Shown here: in pieces, positions 32,130 to 43,200 of the stretch | Position numbering within the stretch: the stretch's first letter is position 1 | How the letters are laid out: every line of letters begins with the position of its first letter | Assembly: GCF_023053635.1 (NCBI RefSeq) | Contig: NC_086182.1 | Span: forward strand, 1,439,001 to 1,503,000 | Direction: 5' to 3' | DNA: 64,000 bases | DNA from: Elgaria multicarinata webbii | Lineage: Eukaryota > Chordata > Lepidosauria > Squamata > Anguidae | The notes under the pieces: generated by a model | The model's input: only the letters and a program-made list of their open reading frames with translations | Told to the model about the DNA's origin: nothing | Databases searched by the model: none | Program-made: the position numbers and the translations under genes

Positions 32130-32716
32130 TAGGGCCGGTGCCAGACTATTTTGCGCCCTAGGCAAGGTGAGCTACTTTCACCACCCCCCCCCCAACCAGC
32201 CCCCAAAATGCCAACTTTGATTTTTAAGAACAGATGCTTCCTGGAAAAAATAAGAAGCACAAAACTTTAAACTGCTAAATTTATTTTAAAGTGCAAGAAA
32301 TACGTCATGCCAATTATAGCAAACAAATTGGAAAGGAACGTCTGTGGGTCCAAAATGCATTATTTAATAGGAATATCACCTCTAAATTGTACCCTCCAAC
32401 TCGCACACACACACTCAGCATCACTCACTCCAAGCAAACACAGGCATGAACACATGCATTCACTCAAAGACCCCCTGCACCCTTACATTCTCTCTCTTCC
32501 GGGCGCGTTCCGGAAGTCCGAACGTGGAGCCCCCCACCCCAGCGTCCCTGGCTTCACTTCAGCTGGGCGGGCACAGGGCGCCATCTCGCCCACCCAGGCC
32601 CAGCTGAATCCTCGCGCCGGGAGGGCTGACAGCCAACGCGCGTGAGTGCTGCGCTGTGCCCGCGCCCCTCTTAGCTTGGCGCTCTAGGCGGCCGCCTGAG
32701 TGGCCTCTATGGTAGC
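32130..32716 (-). mobile_element. hAT non-autonomous DNA transposon, copy 2
   Basis: Inverted relative to copy 1 at 5856-6464 and similar over its whole length, from AGGGCCGGTGCCAGAC at the left to CTCTATGGTAGCACCG at the right. The flanking 8-mers do not match clearly (CTCCCGGG at the left), so the target duplication is lost or the end is altered. It lies directly against the RNF181 CpG island. Confidence 0.8.
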
Positions 32717-34120
32717 ACCGCCCCCGAGTGGGGAGGCTGGACCGCTGCCATCCTCCATGCTGGCGGTGACTCATGGGAGTCGGTCCAGCGGTTCCCCACT
32801 CCCGTCGTATGCCACCCTGGCCTCGGGACTCTTCAGGTGTGCTTCCGCCGGGCACGATCCCCGCATCAGAGCGGTGCCTGCTGACTCTCCATCCTGGCCC
32901 TCTCATGACGGCTCCAAGCGGACCCGGGCTCTGAAACCAGAGCCCGCCGTGATCAATCCTTTGCTTTCCCTTAGGGTCCCATTTCTGACCAGCACCGATT
33001 CGCTTCTCTTGGGGAGCAAACAGGCACCTGATGAAGGGGAATGCCCGAATGAGCCAAGCTGGCCAGGCAGCCGGCAGGGCCACAGGCACGGCTGCTAGGG
33101 CAACACACTTTTGGAGAATTCAGGGGCACTGAGATTTAAGGGGACGATTGGCGGCAGGGCGATGCGGTAGAAGGCTGGGTGGGGCCTGGTCGAAGGACAG
33201 TGGGGGCACGCCGGTTAAGACAAAGAGAGCAGGTGGGGTGGCAGGAATCCGAGAGCGAAGACAGTGGTGAAAGGCGGGTGGCTAGGAGAGCGGCTGAAAA
33301 GGCTAGCAGATAGAATTATTTCTCATTGCTTATCAAGTGACCACTATTTTTGGATGTTATGTCCCAGAAGCAAATTTATGTTCACCAGTTTAATGACCCA
33401 TTTCTGGTCCGGGTGGATTCTACGAATAATGTGTCTCACCCATGCACCGGCTTTGAATTATGCAGCCTATAAACGGGAGTCCCGTTACCCTCTGAAAATC
33501 TGTAGGTTGTGGCAGCAAGTGGTTTACAGGGAAGTGTGGACTCGGTGGACAGGCTGACCACATGGCCAAGGGGAGAACCCATGGCAGATAAGCGCAAGGC
33601 GGCTGATGCTGCATGGCTGATCTATGAGTGAATGGAGTCCTTCAAGAGCATGGCCACAGCCCGGGTTCCAGCAGCTGGGCTACTGAAGCACCCGCCTCCA
33701 CCACCAGCACCATCTTTACCAAAGGAATCTGGTCTCCCCCAGCCTCCTGCCCTGCTCCCGCCTGGCACCCCATTCCAGGGCAGCCTTTCCCCCCTGCTGG
33801 CATAAAAATACTGTCTTTATCACCCACTCATTTACCTGGACTGAGGTTTCCCACTCAACAGAATGAAGTGATAAAATCCTGAGATGTTAGAGTGAACTAT
33901 ATCCCTCTATAATGCAGAAGGAAAATACCATTTTAAAAAATTATAAAATAAAGAACTTCTGGCAAATCAAAAATTCCCCAGAGGGAGGCGTTTTTTCCCA
34001 TTCCATTTTTCTACTTCAGGGAGTGTCCTGTCAAGGGGCATAACACATGACCTGCCCCCTGCAATTGAATAGTCCACTGTACTGAATTACTTGCCCAATG
34101 ACCTCTAGAGACTAGAGCCT
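32717..34120. other. VAMP5-RNF181 intergenic sequence, unassigned
   Basis: GC-moderate sequence has an open plus-strand frame at 33264-33557 without recognisable similarity. I see no clear repeat ends, splice-supported exon or RNA gene. It may be decayed repeat or host spacer. Confidence 0.4.
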
Positions 34121-34122
34121 CG

Positions 34123-34752
34123 GAATATGAGCCAACAGTGTGATGCGGCTGCAAAAAAAGCAAATGCTATTTTGGGCTGCATTAATAGAAGTATAGCTTC
34201 CAAATCGCGCAAGGTACTGGTTCCCCTGGTTAGGCCTCATCTTGAGTATTGCATCCCGTTCTGGGCTCCACAATTCAAGAAGGATGCAGATAAGCTGGAG
34301 GGGGTTCAGGGGAGAGCAATGAGGATGATCAGGGGTCTGGAAGTAAAGACCTATGAGGAGGGACTGAAAGAACTGGGCATGTTTAGCAAGGAGAAGAGAA
34401 GACTGAGAGGAGACATGATAGCACTCATCAAATATTTGAAAGGTTGTCACACAGAGGAGGGCCAGGATCTTTTCTTGATCATCCCAGAGTGCAGGACAGA
34501 ATAATGGGCTCAAATGACAGGAAGCCAGATTTCAGCTGGACACCAGGAAAAACTTCCTGACTGTTACAACAGTGCGACAATGGAATCAGTTACCTAGAGT
34601 GGTTGTGGGCTCTCCCACACTAGAGGCATTTAAGAGGCAGCTGGGCAGACATCTTTCAGGGATGCTTTAAGGTGGATTCCTGCACTGAGCAGGGGATTGG
34701 GCTCGATGGCCTTAGAGGCCCCTTCCAACTCTACTATTCTATGTTTCTATGA
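34123..34752 (+). mobile_element. CR1 LINE, 5'-truncated
   Basis: It starts in MSQQCDAAAKKANAILG and runs through YCIPFWAPQFKKDADK to the C-terminus and standard tail (CCTTCCAACTCTACTATTCT). The frame is broken near 34500. It is somewhat more diverged than the copies at 15.4 and 38.0 kb. Confidence 0.85.
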
Positions 34753-35503
34753 TAAGGGCCTGAAGTAAAACCACCCAATAGCACTTCATTTTGCTTGGGG
34801 TGCATAACGAATGGGAAATCCGGCATCACAAGGCCGGCTGGCCAGCCCTCGATGACCCGAGTGAGAAGCCTGAGGGGCCAGCAGCCTGGCTACAGCGGCA
34901 AGCAGGCAGGCCTTGCCCCAAGGGCTCCTCCTGGGAATGGCAGCCCGGAATTCCAAGGCTCGCTTGCTCTTTTCCCTGTGCTCAGCCTTGGAACTAGGCC
35001 CCGTCCTCTCCTGACAGATGTCTCTCTGTCATCACCTCTACTTACTTTCTTTTTCAGTTGCTCCACCTCCTCCTATTCTTGCCACAGAAGAGAAGCTCTT
35101 GAACACTGCAGGGCAAACAGTCTCCAACAGTTGTTATTTTTTTAACGATTGCAGCACAGAACTCAACTTAAACACGCAGTGCACTTTAAAACACGAAAGA
35201 CATCATGATTCTTTTTCTAACTCTCCTATCTAAAACATAAGACCATTCTTAGCAACTATGCAAGTTAGCATTTATGTAAGTGACCAGTGTTAACTGAAAG
35301 GCGAGCTGAAATTGTCCAGACACGAACAGGAAGATAGTCTTGCTGCGTGCGTCATGGGCTGCCTGTCTCTTTGGCTCTGCCTGGGCCACCAGGTCGCTTC
35401 CGACGATGTCGCCTGTCGTTCCTTATTGCTGCGTGCAGCCTCTGCTTGGTAAGCTTTGTGGATCGCACCCTCTGCAATAGTTTTGGGGTCCTTCTTCCCA
35501 CTA

Positions 35504-35737
35504 TGTGTGGTGTAGTGGCTAAAGTGTCGGACTGGGAGTCGGGAGATCCAGGTTCTAGTTCCCGCTTGGCCATGGAAACCCACTGGGTGACTTTGGGCCA
35601 GTCACAGACTCTCAGCCCAACCCACCTCACAGGGTTGTTGCTGTGAGGATAAGAATGGAGAGGAGGAGGAGGATTATGTACACCGCCTTGGGTTCCTTGG
35701 AGGAAAAAAGGCGGGATATAAATGCAATAAATAAATA
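35504..35737 (+). mobile_element. tRNA-derived SINE, family B, well preserved
   Basis: Head GTGTAGTGGCTAAAGTGTCG (box A), box B GGTTCTAGTTCC, body CCCACTGGGTGACTTTGGGC, and a tail GGCGGGATATAAATGCAATA with AAAT repeats. This is the best reference copy in the window. Confidence 0.85.
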
Positions 35738-37049
35738 TTTGGATTAAACCAGAATTATGCAAAGGTGGACATAAACCACTTTTTTATGTTGTTAAATACC
35801 CAGGGGTTTGCAAGATTAGAGGAGGAAAGACGAGGCTTATCAGTTCCCTGAAAAGGTAGTATATGCACACACACAAGAGAGAGTAAGATGAAAAGTAATA
35901 GTCTATTAATGAAAGTGTCTAAATATCTAGACATGTTCTTTTAAAACACAGCACACACACCCCGGCAAAACAACACCTAAAATGGAATAAAATACAACTG
36001 TTTCTCTGATAGCACAATCCTATACATATCTACTCAAAAGTAACTTCCAATGGGGCTTACTCCCAGGTAAGTGAGTATACCATTGCAGTCTAAATTAGCT
36101 TTCCTAGTGCTAAAGGGACATAGCAATAAAGATGGTACCTCTGTGAGAAGCACTAATTTTCACATTCAAAAACCCTCAGAACTAGTGCACAAATTGCAAG
36201 CTGCATCTAATACAAGAGAAACTGCCTGAAGGTGGGCCCTCCAGCTTCAAGCTGCACCCATCCTTAAAATTCCCCCAGATCTTCAAAAACACAGCTTGCT
36301 GCTTACTAAAATGGTTGAGGAGCAACAGCCACATTCCCAGTAGAGGGGAAATATCCTTTGCAAAATATAAAAAGTAAAGTTGACATCCAGGCATGCTGGT
36401 GTCTGAGGCAGAAAATCCAAATTAACAGGAGAGAAAATTCTTGGAGAGTTCTCTTGTACAAGCCCCACTGAAATAAGTAGGGCCTGCACTAGTGCACGAC
36501 TGTGCCCCCTGGCTCAAACCTGTCTCTTCTCCTACTCTGCCACCCTTCACGGCACCCAGCCTCAACTGTCTAGAACAATCACCACTTTTCCCCCCACGAT
36601 AAGCAAAACATCCAGACCCTCTATTCTGTGGCAAATTTCAGGAGTGGAATGAGCAGGTTGCAGATGACAGGAGTCCTGCCTGCCCCCAACACGCCTGCGG
36701 TTGCCGACCTCCCTGTAGCTACTTCTGTTCCAGAAGTTTGGATCCAGAGAGGCAAGGACAGTTCTTAAGTGCTGATTACCATGTGGCACAGCTCTCACAG
36801 CGGATTGGGACTGCAAATTGCCTTGCCCTTTAGGACCGAGCGCAGATACTCTGACTGAAGGCACATGATCTGAGCATAGTTGCTGGATACTGGAGAATTC
36901 TGGTTGCAGCTTTTGCATCCTTACATACTGCTCTAAGCGACTGCCAAATCTGGCCCAAGCCCAAAATAGCACCCATAATGCACTTGGCTGAGGGTAGAGC
37001 AGGCAGCAGCGTCTGTGGAGAAGATTCTGTGCTTGTCTTAATCAGCCAC
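35738..37049. other. VAMP5 3' flank, 3' UTR not resolved
   Basis: The VAMP5 3' UTR must start at 37049 on the minus strand. No AATAAA or ATTAAA on that strand was found close by, so its end is unknown. No repeat with clear boundaries was recognised. Confidence 0.35.
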
Positions 37050-37241
37050 TCAGTTCCCACCAGCACTGGGCTGGGCTGGGCTATCCTGGTTCCCAGATCC
37101 AGGCAGGGTGAGGGAAAGAACGATAGCAAGGATGAGGATGAGCGTCCCAGCAATGACCGCCCCCAGGATGATCTTCCATTTCATGTTCTCCCAGCGCTTC
37201 TTCTCAGCCACGGTTTTTGAAGTCTTGCAGAAGGCAGAGCT
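37050..37241 (-). CDS. VAMP5: VAMP5 coding exon 3, residues 48-110 and stop
   Basis: Acceptor TTCTGTTCTAG at 37242-37252. Encodes [20 protein letters not shown], the membrane span and the luminal tail, ending in TGA at 37052-37050. Confidence 0.93.
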   Translation of the reverse strand, partial: SSAFCKTSKTVAEKKRWENMKWKIILGAVIAGTLILILAIVLSLTLPGSGNQDSPAQPSAGGN

Positions 37242-40200
37242 CTAGAACAGAACACAGGAGGGAGACAGACTCTCTTTTAAATACGTATGTTTTGTATCCC
37301 AATATCCCACTCTTCCACGGGGCTCTCAGCGGTCTCCCACCCAAGTTACTGACCAAGGCCACATCCATTTAACTTGAACCAGGCTAAGCAGCCATCAGGT
37401 GCTCCCCGGCTTTTCCCAGAGCAACCGAGGCCTAGCACAGGCTTCAGTTCCGCAGTGGCACTGCACAAAGGGGACTCATGGGGTTGGAGGAGCTGGAATG
37501 CAGGACAGACTTGGGGCATAGGGGCTCCTGCAGAATGCAAGAAGTTCTCCTGTCACAAAGGCTGTGAAGATGGGCTTCTTAAGACACGCAGGCCCCACCC
37601 AGGGCTGTTGTGTGTAGGCTGCGAAAGCTCAGGCTGCAGCCCTGGGCACACGGACAACAGAAGCTGCCTTCTCCCAAGCCACAGCCTTGCTCCATCCAGC
37701 CCAACACTGTCGACACTGACTGGCAGCAGCAGCCCTCTGGGGTTTCAGGCAGGGTTCTTTTCGTAGCCCTACCTGGAGAGAGTGCTGGGATCATTCCTGG
37801 GACCTTTTGCAAAGCCGGTGCTCTAGCACTGAGCTGCGTCCCTCCTCAGCAGAATGTAGCTTCCAGAGGTTCAAACCAGATCATAGGAGCAGACTCAAGG
37901 CCAAAACCCCACATTTGCTGAGGTCACAGGCGATGCCGGAGGCACACATGGGGGAGAATTGGCAGGGTGGAGGGTTTTTGATAGGATAACCTCCCTTGTG
38001 GACTGTGGGAATGCTGTGGATGTCATATATCTTGACTTCAGCAAAGCTTTTGACAAAGTACCACATGACATTCTGATTAACAAACTAGCTAAAAGTGGGC
38101 TAGATGGAACAACTATTAGGTGGATCCACAGTTGGCTACAGAATCGGACTCAAAGAGTACTTATCAATGGAACCTTCTCAAACTGGGGAGAGGCAACGAG
38201 TGGGGTGCCGCAGGGCTCAGTCCTGGGCCCAGTGCTCTTCAACATTTTTATTAATGATTTGGACGAGGAGGTGCAGGGAACGCTGATCAAATTTGCAGAT
38301 GACACCAAATTGGGTGGGATAGCTAATACCCTGGAAGACAGAAACAAACTTCAAAGTGATCTTGATAGGCTGGAGTGCTGGGCTGAAAACAACAGAATGA
38401 AATTTAATAGGGATAAATGCCAAGTTCTACATTTAGGGAATAGAAACCAAATGCACAGTTACAAGATGGGGGACACTTGGCTCAGCAATACTACAAATGA
38501 GAAAGATCTTGGAATTGTTGTAGATCACAAGCTGAATATGAGCCAACAGTGCGATATGGCTGCAAGAAAGGCAAATGCTATTTTGGGCTGCATTAATAGA
38601 AGTATAGCTTCCAAATCACGTGAGGTACTGGTTCCTCTCTATTCGGCCCTGGTTAGGCCTCATCTAGAGTATTGCGTCCAGTTCTGGGCTCCACAATTCA
38701 AGAGGGACGCAGACAAGCTGGAGCGTGTTCAGAAGAGGGCAACGAGGATGATCAGAGGTCTAGAAACAAAGCCCTATGAAGAGAGACTGAAAGAACTGGG
38801 CATGTTTAGCCTGGAGAAGAGAAGATTGAGGGGAGACATGATAGCACTCTTCAAATACTTAAAAGGTTGTCACACAGAGGAGGGCCAGGATCTCTTCTCG
38901 ATTCTCCCAGAGTGCAGGACACGGAATAACGGGCTCAAGTTAAAGGAAGCCAGATTCCGGCTGGACATCAGGAAAAACTTCCTGACTGTTAGAGCAGTGC
39001 GACAGTGGAATCAGCTACCTAGGGAGGTTGTGGGCTCTCCCACCCTAGAGGCATTCAAGAGGCAGCTGGACAACCATCTGTCAGGGATGCTTTAGAAGGA
39101 TTCCTGCATTGAGCAGGGGGTTGGACTCGATGGCCTTGTAGGCCCCTTCCAACTCTGCTATTCTATGATTCTAGTATTCAGCCCCTCCCGTACAACCACC
39201 ACCACCACTTCCTCCTGCAATGTCTCTCCTGGGGCTATGTCTCTCCAGCCAGAATCACTTTTGGTTTCAGAGCCTGGCTGGGAGGCATTTTCCAGAGAAA
39301 GGTGGTGTTGGTGGAAGAATGCACAATCACACACACCCCTCCCTCATTTGGGCCACACGTCCCTTAAGTGTTTTGAGGGAAGCGTCGAGTGGGGAAGCAA
39401 AGCAAAATCAGGATAAATTAAGCAAAGTAGTAAAACATAGGGGAATTAATTATGTGAAATGAGGGTCAAAGCTCCTCTGTTTGGTTTGGAGGGTGTGTTT
39501 ATTTTGTTTGTTTTTTGGCAAAATCTCCCTCTTGCCAAAGGCCCAAGACTGTGGGGTGGTACTAAGGCCAGGCCAGCATTGCTGCTGGGGATTATACTGT
39601 TTTTATTGATACTGACCTGCTTTGCATCTTAATGAGCCACGGTGCCTTGTTAACCACTGGGGGAATTACCATAATTACCCTTGGTAGCACAGCTGGTCGT
39701 GTCCTGCGACCCTGACCAGGGTGGCTTGTTGCCATGGATAACAAGCCACCCCAGAACCCTATAAAAGCTCATGGATTCTGGATGGGTTGTTAACTAGGGC
39801 AACAAGCCACTCTGGCTGGGTTCACAAGACACAACAAGCCATGCTACCAGGGGTAATCATGCAAAAACACACACAAAAAAACCTGGCACATAACCAGCAT
39901 GAACAATGGGGAAATGAGCTACCGTGGCTTATTTCCCAAGCTACAATCATGCATTTTCATTTCATTTATTTCTATATCACCCCATAGCTGAAGCTCCCTG
40001 GGCAGTTCACAAAATTTAAAAACCATTAAAAAACATTATGTAAAGTATAAAACGATTCACGTAAGGACAGACAGCACACTCTAAAGCAACATATATTGAA
40101 AACAATTTAAAACAATCAGCCAGGGGCAGTCTAGGGCCTGATCAAAGAGATTCACTATATGCTGCCAAATGCCTGAGAGAAGAGGAAAGCTTTGATCTGG

Positions 40201-43200
40201 TGCCGCAAAGATGACAATGTTAGCACCAGGCAAGCCTCATCAGGGAAGCCATTCCATCAGTGTGGGAAGGAAGCTCCCGGGAAGGACCTTTCTCCTGTTG
40301 CTGTCCTCCAAGCCTCCCTTGGATGCAGAGCATCGTTTACAGGTTGGGAGTCCTCTCCTCGTGCTGGGAGAGGACCTCCATCAGGTACTGTGGAGCTGAG
40401 CCATGGAAGGCTTGATAGGTCAAAACCAGCACCTTGAATTGGACTTGGAAACATACAGGCAGCCAGTGCAAGTGGGCCAGGGTCAGTGTTTTATGGTCGG
40501 ACCCTCTTGTCCCCGTTATCAGTTTTGCCACAGCATTTTGCAGAAGCTGCAGCTTCTGAGCCATCTTCAAAGGCAGGCCCATGTTGAGCACATTGTAGTA
40601 ATCTAACTTGGAGGTTACCAGAGTACAGGCAGTTTCTCTTTGAAGAACCCAGGCAGCCCCCCTCCCTGGCAATCCCTGGACCCTGCTAGCACCTTTCTTC
40701 CTCCTTCACTTTCCGAAAGGACATTGATTTGGGCCTCTTGGACAGTGACTCTTCCTTGCGGTCGCAACAACAAACCCCTGCGAGCCCCTAGTTTTCCCAT
40801 CTTGCTGTGTGAAGAAACTGCCCTGGACTCTCTCCGAGGATGTTTCTCAAAGTGACGGCATGCCAGCCATTGTGTCCCCACCACGTCACACCTGGTTACG
40901 AAGTTCGTCTGCCCTTTCATCCAGGTCACTAAGCTTGCCATCACGTTCGAGCGCCTTATTGTAGTTGTCTAGCATGATCTCAGTCACTTCCTCTGCTGCC
41001 TCCTGACATTGCTTCAACTTGTTTTCTGCCTGCAAAAAGAGAAGGATGGATCAGGACAGCAGGAGCAGGGCAGCAGAAACCAGGGCTGGGTTGGAACAGT
41101 TTGCTGCCCTTGCAAATGCCAGTGGGCGTTTTTGCATCGCTGTGGGCTATGTGCAGACGGACGCTTCTGAGGGTGGGAACAAACTAACATTAGTCACGCA
41201 GTTCTTGGGGCCGCGCACGTGCTGCCTGGTGCTCAGCCATAAAGTCTTCTGTCCAGCATGGAAGCAGTTGATGTCCTGTAACCTGAGACATCGCGAAGCC
41301 ATTCCTTCCTCTTCCGCAAAGTACTTTCTCAACTATAAGCTCCATCACACTGGGGGTTAACACGCTCCCTACTTTCGCTTCTCTGCCTGTGTTTTCATTC
41401 CTCAGTTACTTCCTCTTTTCAAAAGAGGAAGAACAGAAGGAGCACAAGGCCCATTGAGTCCGCTGCTCTAATGGCGCTGCTTCTCCTGCACACAGCAGGA
41501 GAGAGCAGCGATTCCAAGTTTAAAAAAACATCAGACGTAACCAGGGGCTTTTTTGTTGCACAAGGAAGGGCGGAAGGGATGCAGGAGGCAGACCTGAGCA
41601 AACTCCGTGAGTGCCCAGGAACGAGCCTGCAATAAAACGCTTGTCAGATGCAGCTTTATATTAAAACTGTCTTTTCTTTGTAATGTAAATGCACCATTTA
41701 AATTAAGGAGAGGCTAGAACAGCTAATGGAATCAGCACCTAAATTGCTGGCTTATTTGTATTACAAAGCCAGGAGTGAGCGATTCTCACTTGGTCAGGGG
41801 AGGAGGAAGGGAGGGAAATACTGCAATTGCTGGTTTAATTTTATGTATTATAGAATTACATGCTGTTCTTCAGGACCCAACAAGGCTTAAATTAAATGAA
41901 CACACTAAAATATAGTCACACTCATAAATAAATGCAGCAGAGCAAAACAACAACAACACATTTTAAAATCTTAAAAACAGCAGATCAAAAACAACTAAAT
42001 GACATGCTGGAAGGCCTGGGCAAAAGTGTCTCTTCCTGGGGCTATATTTGGCACCAGGCAGCCAAAAGTGCATGCCCTGGAAAGCATATTACCTGTGAGG
42101 CATCACAACTGCAGGGCTCTTCCTCCCTCTGGTACCTTGAGAACCCAGGGAGGCTGGGAGGGAGGCTGGGAGGAAGGCCTCTGACGGTGAAGGTAACATT
42201 CAATCAGGTTCATACCGGGGGTGGGGGTGGGGCAGGAATAGCTGTATGTTTGCACTCAACCTGACATTGGATTTGGAATTGGCTGTTCACTTTTGGCAAA
42301 CACAGCCAAACATGGAGCCCTTGAACCTCCGTGTGCAGTGTAGAAATAAGAAAGGATTTTTGAGTGACCCTCACACAGTGAGATTTATGAGCAGAGCAGC
42401 AGTGTCAGCCCCCACCCCCCGCCTGTGTATGTAAACCCGTTTTCTCTCCCGTTTGCTTAAACCCAAATCAACTTTCACTTTCTCCCATTTGCCATTCCAA
42501 TTTTCCAAAGCAAGCAAGCAAAAGGGAAGGGAAGGGCTGGTGTGCGCTGCTAAGATGTGGAGCACGAACATGAAGCTCCTTAAAACATTGCTGAGTGTGC
42601 CTTGAGCGAATTTATTGATTGAATGTTCCAGATATAGCACAAGGACAGCAATACACAGGATGGAGAAGTGGCCTTATTGCGCATGGAGGGAGAAAATGGA
42701 CTTTCCCTGCTCCAAAATAAGAAAGAAAAGGGAGGAGAAGAGACGAGACGAGCGTAGGACATGGACAACATCTTGTGAGTACCGCACTGCAAAAGCACAT
42801 ACCAGGCAGGGTGAGAGTGCGATAAATCACTGGTGTGATGGAGCTCAAAAGCCCTTTCTCAAAAAATTACGGAAAATGGTGTTTAAAGAGATAAAAGAAA
42901 TTTTAGGAATGGAGATCGAAGAGACACCTATAGTGGCATTGTTATCAGTATATGGAGAATTGAATTGTAATCAAGAGACAAAAGAATTGATAATGAATTT
43001 GTTAGCAGCAGCAAGATTAATGATATCTAGGAACTGGAAGGTTCAAGGGGATTATCACATAGAAGACTGGTATAAAGAAATATGGGACATCGCTATTAAT
43101 GATAAACTAACATGTAATATAAAAGTTAGAAGAGAAATGATAAAAACGAATGACTATGGAAACAGTTTTTAGAATTGTATTATTAAAGGGGAGAGGGAAA

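Noticed and set aside
31183-32165. Long GC-rich frames over RNF181 exon 1
   Set aside because: Only the frame giving [12 protein letters not shown] agrees with the spliced RNF181 protein; the rest are shadows.
32700-33098. 132-codon plus-strand frame next to the hAT copy
   Set aside because: It starts inside the transposon end and has no similarity or splice support.
37050-41029. Reading the SNARE gene as VAMP8
   Set aside because: It has a luminal tail after the membrane span and lies directly beside RNF181, both of which fit VAMP5. VAMP8 ends just after its membrane segment.
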